From Methylorubrum populi (GTDB lineage: Bacteria > Pseudomonadota > Alphaproteobacteria > Rhizobiales > Beijerinckiaceae), in assembly GCA_020741775.1 (NCBI GenBank), contig DYYG01000035.1:248001-312000 (forward strand): a stretch of 64,000 nucleotides of DNA. Direction: 5' to 3'. The notes under the pieces are model-generated. The model was not told where the DNA came from. It saw nothing but the letters and a program-made list of their open reading frames with translations, and did no database searches. A program made the position numbers and the translations under genes. Every line of letters starts with the position of its first letter. The first letter of the stretch is position 1. Of the stretch, positions 55,101-62,946 are shown in pieces.

Positions 55101-55773
55101 CCCAGGCTGCGGTCAGGACCGGGCCATCGGCCGGATGCTGCACCGACACCCAGCTCTCACCGAGGCCGCTGATCCCAGTCCATACGTGGAAGCGATGGGA
55201 CGAAAAGTCGATCGTGCCGTCCGGCGCGGCGGTCCAGGCGACCTGGGGGTTGAACTCCACGGTATGGCGAAGGTGCTCCTCACTCTCCCGCAGGGCCTGC
55301 TCAGCCAGCACCCGCTGGGTGGTTTCCATGCCGATGGAGTGGAAACCGGCAATCGCACCGGTGTCGTCCCGGACTGGAATCCAGCCACCGGTAAACCAGC
55401 CGATGGGCTGTTCCGTGCGGGCCGGCATGTCGCAACGCTGATCGACGAACTCGAGAGCCTCCCCTCGGAAGATCGCCTCGACCAGCCGAGGCATACGCGG
55501 ATCGGTCCAGACCTCGACGAAAGGCTGCCCGAGTGCAGCAGGATGCTTGTCCCCCAAGGTTGGGATGTGGGCGTCGTTGTAGATGAGAGTCAGCCTCGGC
55601 CCCCAGGCGAGGATACTCGGCAGTCGCGAGCCGAGAGTCAGTTCCACGGCGGTCTTGAGACTCTGCGGCCAGCGTTCCACTGCTCCGAGAGGCGTTGCCG
55701 CCCAGTTGTAACCCCGGACGCGCTCGACCATCTCGCCGCTGCCGAATGGCCAGATCGCCGTTCCCTCGCTCAT
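52114..55773 (-). CDS. Multi-sensor hybrid histidine kinase (PAS/GAF-HWE-REC)
   Basis: A 1219-aa cytoplasmic protein without clear membrane helices. Rough order: PAS (30-150), PAS (155-285), GAF (290-450), PAS (460-585), GAF (595-760), PAS (770-890), HWE/HisKA_2 kinase (895-1090) and receiver (1100-1219). The kinase has ELQHRVRNIMAVTRSIV (phospho-His), HELATNALKYGAL (N box) and WAESGAPDPAPISRRGFG (W-x-E type). The receiver has VVEDDYYLATD, acceptor Asp in ALVDINLG and Lys in RLQKPVEM. Such kinases often sense light or redox and feed a stress regulator; the signal here is unknown. It sits between the SH3 gene and adh2XL, on the opposite strand to both. Confidence 0.92.
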   Translation of the reverse strand: MSEGTAIWPFGSGEMVERVRGYNWAATPLGAVERWPQSLKTAVELTLGSRLPSILAWGPRLTLIYNDAHIPTLGDKHPAALGQPFVEVWTDPRMPRLVEAIFRGEALEFVDQRCDMPARTEQPIGWFTGGWIPVRDDTGAIAGFHSIGMETTQRVLAEQALRESEEHLRHTVEFNPQVAWTAAPDGTIDFSSHRFHVWTGISGLGESWVSVQHPADGPVLTAAWAESVRIGTPLDIQHRVRLQETGGYRWLRSRAYPRRDPAGRIIRWYGTSEDIHESKLAEQALREREEQQAFLLRLSDALRPLAEPAEIQAEACRLLGDHLEIDRAHYTAIYEAEGYAVIEREHLRGDARALAGTYPLSFIDSFLPLYKTGLPVAVPDAATSPRLPEASRALLLEHGFRAWIGVPLIKHDALVGAFSVLCSAPRAWSEGETSLVSETAERIWAAMERARAERAAREADMRLRTMADAAPVLIWDVDPSGVISANDHFVDFFGAGLDVVGGMGWVNFLHPDDAEGYLAAYTAAYTQRCPFGSEARFLRADGQYRRLSSSGRPLGESRFVGVSIDVTERHDAEKRVRRNNAVLQAINVVFGQTLGASSEEELARISLDVAEDLTGSAIGFLAEIDEATGRLDNLLFSDRSRAQLARSSLVDRSGPNGGVEDLYWRMLREGRGFIDNTLVANPGSLATEECRLPLGAFLGVPLNQGGAIRGLIGLGNREGGYRPEDLAAAEALVPAIWHALRSKRAELRLRESEERFRQFAEASSDVLWIRDAETLSVEYVSPALLPVYGFEPGAFVGREVRHWGALMVPEDRERALHSLTRAVDGESLVNEFRIMRPHDGAFRWIRSTLFPLRDELGRVRRIGGLSSDITEAKLLIEHQAVLLAELQHRVRNIMAVTRSIVARTGERAETVAEYASLVGGRLLTLARVQALLTRSAGAGVKMATIVHDEVSAQALREEQYTLSGPEIELPPKAAEILTLAVHELATNALKYGALSVPEGCVRVRWSVFAKEGETWLRFDWAESGAPDPAPISRRGFGRELIEGRLPYELSGTGKLEIDSEGARCHLEFPLRDRASILGTDAPQRATVFGGMLDMTSQADLSGHHILVVEDDYYLATDTARALQKVGAQVVGPCPSEEAAREALAEIRPTAALVDINLGAGPSFTLAHLLREGGIPFVFITGYDEGVIPPEFSNVERLQKPVEMRHVITFLADTLLRQPS

Positions 55774-56055
55774 CTTGGGCCTGAAGCACGCTCGAATAGG
55801 AATGTCGCCCTCATATGACGTGATACATTCGTTACGAAACGGGGTGATTGACCGGCACAGTTACGTCCGACTTGATGGAAAGCTCCGGTCGTTTCAAACC
55901 ACGGAAGGCCGATCCGGTTCTGGCGGATTGAGCCGGATCCGATTTCGACCGATAAGCCCGGCGGCCCGCCTCTCTCACCCTTCGTCGGGGCAGAGGACGG
56001 GAAGCCGCGTCCTGACATGGCGCGTCGCCCCCGATCGCAGACGAGACCGACCCTG

Positions 56056-57078
56056 ATGCAAGCCCTCCAGCTCTTCGGCGACCGCGATCTGCGCCTCATC
56101 GAGGTCGAGCCGCCGCCCGCCCCCGGTCCGGGCGAAGTCCAGATCCGGGTGCGCGCCGTCGGGCTCAACTTCATCGACGTGTGGGGCTTCCGCGGCATGG
56201 CCTTCGCCAAGCGCAAGCTCCCGCTGACCGTCGGCGCGGAGGCCGCGGGCGAGATCGCGGCCGTCGGCGAGGGCGTCGAGGGTCTGTCGGTCGGTGACGG
56301 GGTGGTGCCCTACGGCGCGCTGACCTGCGGGCAATGCCGCGCCTGCCGCGAAGGCCGCGACAACCTCTGCGAGGATGTCTCGGGCGTGATGGGCTTCCAT
56401 CTCGACGGCTTCGCCCGCGAGCGCGTGAACATGCCGGCCCGTCTCGTGGTGAAGGTCCCCGGCGGGCTCGATCCCGTCCAGGCTGCCTGCGTCGGCATCG
56501 CCTTCGGCACCGTGCAGCACATGCTGTTCGACAATGCCCGGCTCGAACCGGGCGAGTCGATCCTCGTCCATGCCGGCGGTTCCGGGATCGGCACGGCGGC
56601 GATCAAGATGGCCAAGGCCATCGGCTGCACCGTCTACACGACGGTGGGCGACGATACGAAGGGCGAGAAGGCGCGGGCGCTCGGCGCCGACCATGTCATC
56701 AATTACCGCGAGGAGCGGTTCGAGGGCGAGGTGCGGCGGCTGACCAAGCGCAAGGGCGTGGACGTGGTGTTCGAGCATGTCGGCGCCGAAACCTGGAACG
56801 GCTCGCTGCTCTGTCTCAAGCGCGGCGGCCGGCTCGTGACCTGCGGCTCGACCTCCGGCGTCTCGACCCAGATGAACCTGATGCAGCTGTTTCAGCAGCA
56901 ATACCGCATCACCGGCTCGTTCGGCTGCCGCATCGCCAACATGCGCGAAAGCCTCGACAAGATGGCCGCCGGCATTACTCCGGTGATCGACACGGTGCTG
57001 CCGCTCGCCGACTTCGCTCAAGGCTTGGAGCGCCTCGAGTCGCGGAAGGTGTTCGGGAAGATCCTCGTGACGCTCTGA
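56056..57078 (+). CDS. adh2XL: Zinc-type/quinone oxidoreductase AdhXL of the lipid A long-chain cluster
   Basis: A 340-aa medium-chain dehydrogenase/reductase. The Rossmann loop is VHAGGSGIGTAAIKMAK and the Cys-rich loop YGALTCGQCRACREGRDNLC would bind structural Zn. The sequence MAFAKRKLPLTVGAEAAG and LMQLFQQQYRITGSFGCR is diagnostic of the AdhXL group. In rhizobia adh2XL directly follows fabF1XL; here it is separated by the sensor kinase and SH3/SDR genes (about 5 kb). It probably acts as enoyl or keto reductase in long-chain synthesis. The ATG at 56056 matches family starts. Confidence 0.9.
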   Translation: MQALQLFGDRDLRLIEVEPPPAPGPGEVQIRVRAVGLNFIDVWGFRGMAFAKRKLPLTVGAEAAGEIAAVGEGVEGLSVGDGVVPYGALTCGQCRACREGRDNLCEDVSGVMGFHLDGFARERVNMPARLVVKVPGGLDPVQAACVGIAFGTVQHMLFDNARLEPGESILVHAGGSGIGTAAIKMAKAIGCTVYTTVGDDTKGEKARALGADHVINYREERFEGEVRRLTKRKGVDVVFEHVGAETWNGSLLCLKRGGRLVTCGSTSGVSTQMNLMQLFQQQYRITGSFGCRIANMRESLDKMAAGITPVIDTVLPLADFAQGLERLESRKVFGKILVTL

Positions 57079-57099
57079 CACCGGGCCCCGCGCCGGGCC

Positions 57100-57540
57100 T
57101 CAGCGCCGAGGCGTCGGGCGCCAATCCGGCGGCGCCATCTCAAAGCCCGCGAAGTCGAAGCCGGGCGAGACGGTGCAGCCGACGAGGGTCCAGGCACCGA
57201 GGCTGGTCGCCGTCTGCCAATGGCCGGCCGGAACCACGATCTGCGGGCGCTGACCGCGCAGGAGGTCGGGCCCGAGATGGTGCGCCGAGGCGTCGTGCCC
57301 GTTAGGGCTCAGCGTGATCACCATCGGTGCGCCGGCATGCCAGTGCCAGATCTCGGCGGCATCGACCCGGTGCCAGGCCGAGGTCTCGCCGACCCCGAGC
57401 AGGTAGTAGATCGCCGTGCCGACAGAGCGCCCCTCGACGGTCCGGGGATCGCGAAACGTCTCGCGATAATAGCCGCCCTCCGGGTGGGGCTGGAGCCCGA
57501 GCGTGTCGATGACCTGCTCGGCCGTGAGCTTGTCCGTCAT
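57100..57540 (-). CDS. DUF985 cupin-fold protein
   Basis: A 146-aa protein of the DUF985/cupin_5 family. It has the family pattern LQPHPEGGYYRETFRD, AIYYLLGVGETSAWHRVDA and EIWHWHAGAPM (His ligands), and the end FAGFEMAPPDW. The ATG at 57540 has GGAG upstream. It converges with adh2XL. Members bind metal or sugar-like ligands; no reaction is established. Confidence 0.86.
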   Translation of the reverse strand: MTDKLTAEQVIDTLGLQPHPEGGYYRETFRDPRTVEGRSVGTAIYYLLGVGETSAWHRVDAAEIWHWHAGAPMVITLSPNGHDASAHHLGPDLLRGQRPQIVVPAGHWQTATSLGAWTLVGCTVSPGFDFAGFEMAPPDWRPTPRR

Positions 57541-57617
57541 GTCTCCGGTCGCTCCCGCTTGCAGTAAAGACAATGAGGCATCCGCCGGCATTCCCGGCCG
57601 AGCGTTCCGAACGCGCG

Positions 57618-58496
57618 TCAGGGAATCGCGCCCTGCGGCAGTTGCAGGCCAGGGTGCCGGGGCAGGTCGCCTGTCGTGGCGGCGGGGGGCTGCGAGGCGG
57701 ATTTTGGCCGGGCTGGCTTCGCCTTGGCTTTCGCGGCGGCCTTCTCCGCTTTCTCAGCCTCCGCCGCGAGCGCTTCGGCCGTGGGCGCCGTGCGGCGGGC
57801 CTTCGGCGGCGGCAGCAGCTTGGCCGAGGGGGCCGTGCCGCATTCGCGGAAGCGCAGCTCGGCCAGGGGCTCCCCGGTTTCGGCATTGATCGGCAGGCTG
57901 TCGGGCAGGGCGACGAGGCTGGCGTCCCACAGGATCTTGCCGCCGATGGTCCCCTCCAGCGTCGCGGGCGAGCCGCCCCGGCGCAGGGACAGGAGGTCCG
58001 GCCCGTAGGCGGTGGCGACCTTGCCGCCGACCACGACCTGTAGCACCCGCGTGACGTCGGGCGTGAGCGGCCGCAGGGGGTTGTCGAGGGTGATCGCGCC
58101 GCTGCGCGTGACCCACAGGTCCATGGCCTTGGCGCCGTCGTAGCGGACGGCCTGATCCGGCTCGCAAACGACCGGCGGCGCGGCGAAGCGCGTCGCTGCC
58201 GGAGGTGGGGCCGGGGAGGGGGAAGCGGAAGGGGAAGGGAGAGCGGCAGGCGTCGGGCTGGTGGATGGCGGCGATCCGGCTGGCGGCGCCTCCGCCGGCT
58301 TGTTCACAGGTTTCGCCTGCGGCTTCGGACGGGGTTTCGGCCGCGGCTTGCGCTTGGAAACGTCCTTGGGCGCATCCCCGGAGGCCTGCGCCGGCGCCTC
58401 GGGCTCCGCCGGGGCGGTCTGGTCCTGGCCGAATGCGACCGGCGCAAGCGCCATCCAGGCCGCCGTGGCGGCCGCGATCAGGCCGGCCCGTCTCAT
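57618..58496 (-). CDS. Secreted Pro/Ala-rich protein of unknown function
   Basis: A 292-aa protein with a signal peptide (MRRAGLIAAATAAWMALAP, ending VAFGQ), then a low-complexity region (residues 30-105) rich in Pro, Lys and Ala with KPRPKPRPKPQAKP, then a folded part (PPVVCEPDQAVRYDG...LDNPLRPLTPDVTRVLQ...) and an Ala/Lys-rich tail. Two Cys (VVCEPD, RECGTA) may pair. The middle domain resembles extensin-like or envelope proteins; no family is certain. ATGA overlap with the upstream membrane gene indicates coupling. Confidence 0.68.
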   Translation of the reverse strand: MRRAGLIAAATAAWMALAPVAFGQDQTAPAEPEAPAQASGDAPKDVSKRKPRPKPRPKPQAKPVNKPAEAPPAGSPPSTSPTPAALPSPSASPSPAPPPAATRFAAPPVVCEPDQAVRYDGAKAMDLWVTRSGAITLDNPLRPLTPDVTRVLQVVVGGKVATAYGPDLLSLRRGGSPATLEGTIGGKILWDASLVALPDSLPINAETGEPLAELRFRECGTAPSAKLLPPPKARRTAPTAEALAAEAEKAEKAAAKAKAKPARPKSASQPPAATTGDLPRHPGLQLPQGAIP

Positions 58497-58885
58497 CGGG
58501 AAGGCCGCTCCTGATCGGCGGAGGCGGGCGGTCCATCGGGCCGCTCCCCCTGCTTCAATTCGCGGTTCTGCTGGTCGAGGAGATGGTCGAGCATCCGGTG
58601 ATCGAGTTCTTCCGCGTCGAACGTTCGGGAGGGGCTGGGGGTAGCCTGATCGGAGGCGTGATCCTCGTGGTCGATCACGCGGGCATCGAGCACCTGCGCC
58701 CCGCGATCGATCGGGCTCACGGGGGCCGGGGTCAGCGCCTTCGTGACCGCCTCCGCGTCGTCGTCCCACTCCTCCTCGCGGGGAAGGCGCAGGGGAGGAC
58801 GGCGCGTCCCCTTGGAGAGCGTCGCCACGAAGATGCAGGCGAGCAGGGTGGCCGCCACCGCAGCAAGGATCACCAGGGTTTCCAT
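58493..58885 (-). CDS. Small membrane protein of unknown function
   Basis: A 130-aa protein starting METLVILAAVAATLLACIFVATLSKG: one N-terminal membrane helix followed by a long, acidic, probably disordered cytoplasmic part (EEEWDDDAEAVTKALTPA). The ATG at 58885 is chosen as it starts the helix; the longer frame to 59098 overlaps the divergent PEPC-like promoter. ATGA overlap to the secreted-protein gene suggests they work together. No homologous family was recognised. Confidence 0.62.
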   Translation of the reverse strand: METLVILAAVAATLLACIFVATLSKGTRRPPLRLPREEEWDDDAEAVTKALTPAPVSPIDRGAQVLDARVIDHEDHASDQATPSPSRTFDAEELDHRMLDHLLDQQNRELKQGERPDGPPASADQERPSR

Positions 58886-59141
58886 GGTCGGGCGGACCCT
58901 AAACCGGATCGCGCCCCGTTGCACCTTCCCCGGATGCGGCCCCATCGCGCGGGGTTGCGGTTGCCGGCCCCGAAACGAGGAAGAAGGGCAAGGGCGCCCG
59001 CCGGGAAGCGGCGGCTCCAGGATCACGCCGTCCACACGCCTTCCATGTGAGGAACGGTCCTTGCGTCGCGGGCCGAAGGGTGAGAACCGCGTCGTCACTG
59101 CCGCCCGACGGTCACCGGCCGCTCACGCTCAGGAACGCTCG

Positions 59142-62099
59142 ATGCCCCTCGAAGACCCCCGCTCCGCTCCGGCTTCCGCCTCCGGCCTCCCCTCCCGCCC
59201 AAGGGCGGGCATCGGTCCGTCTCCGCATCCGGCCGGACGCGATCTGGAAACCGAGTTGCTCGACCTCGTGGCACGCACCCGCGAGCAGGCGAGCGAGGAT
59301 CCGTTCCGCAATCCGGTCCTGGCGGTGACGCTGGCCATCACCCGCCGGCTCGACCGGGACGAGATCGGCGAGGCGGATCTCGACGCGCTGCTCGCGACCC
59401 TGCGCCGTCGGGCGCTGACCGAGCGGGCGGAGCGGCTGCGCGCCTATGTCGGCCTCGACAGCGACGAGGCCGGAGAGGCGGAGGGGCCCGCGGTCGAGCT
59501 TGCCGGCCGCCTGGTGGCGGCGGTGCCGCGCGGCTCGGGCGATTTCGAGACGTTCCGCGAGCGCGTCGGCCGCACCGCCTTCGCGGCGGTGTTCACGGCG
59601 CATCCCACCTTCGGCATGCCGCGTGCGGTGGCGGCGCTGATCGCCAAGGCCGCTTCCCTCGCGGATGCGGACAAGCGCGCGCCGATCCTCGGCGAGGCCG
59701 CCGCCCGCTCGACCCGGCCCGACCCGAAGATCAGCCTGGACGACGAGTTCGAGCAGGCCTGCATCGCCGCCAATCATGGCCGCGCCGCCATCGACGCCTT
59801 CAACGGCGCGATCCTCGATGCCGCCCGCGCCCGCTGGCCCGACCGCTGGACCGAACTGGTGCCGAAGCCGCTGGCCATCGCCAGCTGGGTCGGCTGCGAC
59901 ACCGACGGGCGCACCGATATCGGCTGGTGGGATACGATGCGCTACCGGCTGATCTCGAAGCGGATGCAGTTCGACCGGCTGCTGCGTGACCTGCCCGACA
60001 TCCCGGCGACCCGCGTCGTGCGCGAGTTGACCGCGGGGGCGCGGGACGCCGTGGAGCGCCAGCTCGCCGGGGCGCCGTTGCTCGGCACCAAGCCGTCCCT
60101 GGAGGCGGTCCATCGCTTCGCCCTGGCCCTCATCATCGAGCGGGAGCGCGCCCAGACCGATGCCGGCCCGATCCTGGCCGGGCTCGCCGCCGCCATCGGC
60201 GCGGCCGGGACCGACGAGGAACGCCGCACCATCGCGGTGCTGCGGTCAGGCGTCGCGGCCCACGGCCTGTCGAACGCCCTGCCGCATTTCCGGCTCAACG
60301 CCAGCCAGATCCACAACGCGGTGCGCCGGGTCATCGATCTCGAGGGCGAGCCGGCGGATGCCGCGCAGCGCCGCTCGCATCTCTCGGCGATCAACACGCT
60401 GCTGAACGACGTGCGGCCGGTGCCGGTGGATTTCGGGGCGCTCGCCGCCGAGCGCGCCTCGGCCGCGCGGCTGATGATGACGATCACGCAGATCCTCAAG
60501 CATGTCGACGGCACCCATCCGGTGCGCTTCCTCATCGCCGAGACCGAGACCGGCTACACCCTGCTCGCGGCCCTCTGGCTCGCGCGCCATTACGGCATCT
60601 CCGACAAGCTCGAGATCACGCCGCTGTTCGAGACCGCGAGCGCCCTCGAACAGGGCATTCGCGTCCTGGACGACGCCCTGCGCAACCCGCATTGGCGCGC
60701 CCATCTCAAGCGTCTCGGCCGGCTCTCGGTCCAGTTCGGCTACTCGGATTCCGGGCGCTATGTCGGCCAGCTCGCAGCGACCTTCTGGATCGAGCGCCTG
60801 CGCCTGCGCATCACCGAGTTGATGGTGCAGAACGGGCTGACCGATATCGAACTGGTGATCTTCGACACCCACGGCGAGTCGATCGGCCGGGGCGCCCATC
60901 CCACCTCCCTGCGCGACCGCCTCGCCTATCTCGCGCCCGAGGATGCCCGCCGCCGCAATGCCGCCGCCGGCATCCGCGAACGGCTCGAATCGAGCTTCCA
61001 GGGCTCGGATGGCTACCTGATGTTCGGCTCGCCCGAACTGGCCGGCGCCTCGGTGGCGCGGATCGCCGAGCATGTCTTCGCCGACGCGCTGACGGAGGAC
61101 GACGCCTTCGCCGATTACGCCCTCAACGACGGCAAGGCCGCCGTCTCCGCGAACGATCCGATCTACGAGGAGCCGGATTTCGCCGCCGAGTTCTTTCGCG
61201 TCGTGCGCCAGGACATGGAAGCCCTGGTGGATGACCGTGGCTACGCGGCGTTGCTCGGCACCTTCGGCCCGAGCCTGATCGACCGCACCGGGTCACGGCC
61301 GGTGGCGCGTCAATCCGATGGCGGGGGCCCGGCCGCGATCACCCATCCGCGCCAGATGCGGGCCATCCCCAACAACGCAATCCTGCAGCAGCTCGGCTAT
61401 CTCGCCAACTCGCTCCACGGCGTCGGCCGCGCCGCCCACCGGGCGCCGGAACTGTTCCGCCAGATGCGCCAGGATTCGGTGCGGTTCTCCCGCGCCTTCC
61501 GCCTCGTGCAGCACGCGGCCAGCGTCGGCGATCTCGACGTGATGCGCGCCTATATCGACACGCTCGATCCGGCGGTGTGGCTGGAGCGCGCCCGCCGCAC
61601 CCGGCGCGACGCCCGGCGCGACGAACTCGTCACCATCGCCGCCGCCCTGGAGCGGCTGAACCTCGCCCCCGACCTGCGCCGCCTGTTCGGGCGGCTCACC
61701 CGCGACGGGCTCTCCCTCCAGACGGCGGCGCCGGACCTCGCCGCCATGTCGACCCGGCTCGCCCTGCTGCACGCGATCCGCCTCGCCCTGATCCACCGGA
61801 TCTGGTTCCTGGCGGCGCATATCCCCGGCTTCCGGCCGCAGGCGGGGCTGACCCGCGAGATGCTGCTCGAACGCTTCCTGCGCCTCGACATCGACGGCTG
61901 CCTGAAGCTGCTCGACGAGATCTTTCCGGTCACGCCCGATCCGACGCTCGGCCTGAACTTCGGCGAGCCCCCAGGTCCGCGCGATGTCGGCACCTACGAG
62001 ATCGAGCACAGCACCCTGTTCGGACCGATCCGCCGGATGTTCGAGCGGGTACGGGAGATCTCGGGCATCATCCAGCACGAGGTCGGTGCCTTCGGCTGA
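59142..62099 (+). CDS. Divergent phosphoenolpyruvate carboxylase-like protein
   Basis: A 985-aa protein with the PEP carboxylase fold. Recognisable but altered motifs: AVFTAHPTFGMPR (consensus TAHPTE; His154 kept, Glu to Phe), GYSDSGRYVG (consensus GYSDSNKDGG; active-site Lys to Arg539), FDTHGESIGRGAH (consensus FHGRGGxxGRGG; shortened, His577 and Arg583 kept), PLFETASALEQG (metal Glu kept), RAIPNNAILQQL (Arg kept), and the end HEVGAFG in place of NTG. The frame reaches back to 58743 but the ATG at 59142 is favoured. It may be a slow PEPC or a paralogue with another reaction. A convergent hairpin follows. Confidence 0.85.
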   Translation: MPLEDPRSAPASASGLPSRPRAGIGPSPHPAGRDLETELLDLVARTREQASEDPFRNPVLAVTLAITRRLDRDEIGEADLDALLATLRRRALTERAERLRAYVGLDSDEAGEAEGPAVELAGRLVAAVPRGSGDFETFRERVGRTAFAAVFTAHPTFGMPRAVAALIAKAASLADADKRAPILGEAAARSTRPDPKISLDDEFEQACIAANHGRAAIDAFNGAILDAARARWPDRWTELVPKPLAIASWVGCDTDGRTDIGWWDTMRYRLISKRMQFDRLLRDLPDIPATRVVRELTAGARDAVERQLAGAPLLGTKPSLEAVHRFALALIIERERAQTDAGPILAGLAAAIGAAGTDEERRTIAVLRSGVAAHGLSNALPHFRLNASQIHNAVRRVIDLEGEPADAAQRRSHLSAINTLLNDVRPVPVDFGALAAERASAARLMMTITQILKHVDGTHPVRFLIAETETGYTLLAALWLARHYGISDKLEITPLFETASALEQGIRVLDDALRNPHWRAHLKRLGRLSVQFGYSDSGRYVGQLAATFWIERLRLRITELMVQNGLTDIELVIFDTHGESIGRGAHPTSLRDRLAYLAPEDARRRNAAAGIRERLESSFQGSDGYLMFGSPELAGASVARIAEHVFADALTEDDAFADYALNDGKAAVSANDPIYEEPDFAAEFFRVVRQDMEALVDDRGYAALLGTFGPSLIDRTGSRPVARQSDGGGPAAITHPRQMRAIPNNAILQQLGYLANSLHGVGRAAHRAPELFRQMRQDSVRFSRAFRLVQHAASVGDLDVMRAYIDTLDPAVWLERARRTRRDARRDELVTIAAALERLNLAPDLRRLFGRLTRDGLSLQTAAPDLAAMSTRLALLHAIRLALIHRIWFLAAHIPGFRPQAGLTREMLLERFLRLDIDGCLKLLDEIFPVTPDPTLGLNFGEPPGPRDVGTYEIEHSTLFGPIRRMFERVREISGIIQHEVGAFG

Positions 62100-62106
62100 G
62101 CGCAAT

Positions 62107-62130
62107 CCGGGCGGCAGAACTACCGCCCGG
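62107..62130. terminator. Bidirectional hairpin between convergent genes
   Basis: CCGGGCGG (62107-62114) and CCGCCCGG (62123-62130) form an 8-bp stem with an 8-nt loop between the PEPC-like gene and the convergent small gene at 62143. It lacks a strong T run. Confidence 0.55.
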
Positions 62131-62142
62131 TCGATGCCCATC

Positions 62143-62388
62143 TCAGTGCTTCAGCAGGCTCTCGAAGCTCGCATCGGGCTCGACCTTGCCGGCAAAGCGG
62201 GCGAGGCGGCTCAGGCTCGGCTCGGACAGGCCGCCGGCATTGGCGTAGGTGGCCAGGGCGAAGCTCACCAGCAGCTCGGCCTCCTCATGGGTCATCGCCC
62301 GGCCGCTCAGGGTGCTGGCGGCGCCGCGCACCGCGAGGGCGGCTTGGCGGAAGGCGGGGTCGTTCTTCAGTTCGTCCAGGCGACTCAT
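62143..62388 (-). CDS. Small conserved-looking protein of unknown function
   Basis: An 81-aa soluble, largely helical protein starting MSRLDELKNDPAFRQAALAV. It has a hydrophobic centre (EEAELLVSFALATYANAGG) and no Cys, signal peptide or known motif. Codon use is regular for the window. No function can be assigned. Confidence 0.6.
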   Translation of the reverse strand: MSRLDELKNDPAFRQAALAVRGAASTLSGRAMTHEEAELLVSFALATYANAGGLSEPSLSRLARFAGKVEPDASFESLLKH

Positions 62389-62751
62389 CGGGCGTCCTCG
62401 GGGCCGTGCTTACTGTGTCATGTCCTGCCGACCGGGCCGGCGGCGAAATCTCTTTCGCGAACGCTCCGCCGCGCCGTCGTATCCGTGCCGGGTGCCGGTG
62501 CGGGCAGGGAAAGGCGTGGCATAGCCTAGGTGTCTCTCACAAAACTCCCGCTGCACCGTCGCGGCCAGAGAGGACAGGATGCAGAATCAGGAGTTTTGTG
62601 AGGCACTCTAAGTCTGCGCCACGTGAACCACGCCCGAACAGGGGAGCCGCCCCCCACGAAGCCATGGCGGAGACCCGCCGTTTCGGCACGCTGCCCTCGC
62701 CGAAACGCCGCCGTCCCATAGATCCGGGGCGAGCATCTGTGAGGGCGCGTC
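62389..62751. other. Gap with MITE-like inverted repeat
   Basis: This 363-bp non-coding stretch contains one notable structure, the inverted repeat at 62536-62602. The rest shows no convincing gene; open frames on both strands are short and low in plausibility. Confidence 0.45.
62536..62602. repeat. Inverted repeat, possible MITE or IS end remnant
   Basis: CTCACAAAACTCC (62536-62548) is the perfect complement of GGAGTTTTGTGAG (62590-62602), and with four more bases each side 15 of 17 positions pair. The 41-bp spacer is GC-rich and non-coding. The AT-rich arms differ from local composition, suggesting a small transposable remnant. Confidence 0.6.
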
Positions 62752-62934
62752 ATGGACCGTGATCGAACCGAGGAGGCCGCCTATGCCGAGGGCCGGCACG
62801 CCGCCGAGCGGAGCGAGGGGACGGAGGACAATCCCCATCCGCCGGATTCCGAGGCGCATCGCCTCTGGCGGGAGGGACACGCCTCGGTGACGGCCTCCGA
62901 CGCCGTCGCCGACGATATCGGCGATTTCGCCTGA
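62752..62934 (+). CDS. Small Rmf/CrpP-like protein
   Basis: A 60-aa acidic protein. The pattern AAYAEGRHAAERSEG, then NPHPPDSEAHRLWREGH resembles the ribosome modulation factor family (A-x-x-x-G-x-x-A, N-P-Y-x, W-x-x-G-W/H) as found in short alphaproteobacterial relatives (Rmf/CrpP). E. coli RMF dimerises ribosomes in stationary phase; relatives without the basic surface may differ in role. The assignment rests on short motifs. The next gene starts 12 bp later. Confidence 0.6.
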   Translation: MDRDRTEEAAYAEGRHAAERSEGTEDNPHPPDSEAHRLWREGHASVTASDAVADDIGDFA

Positions 62935-62946
62935 AATGGGCCCGCG

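Noticed and set aside
54022..55818. 598-aa plus-strand frame opposite the sensor kinase
   Set aside because: Antisense to a protein with clear PAS, GAF, kinase and receiver motifs.
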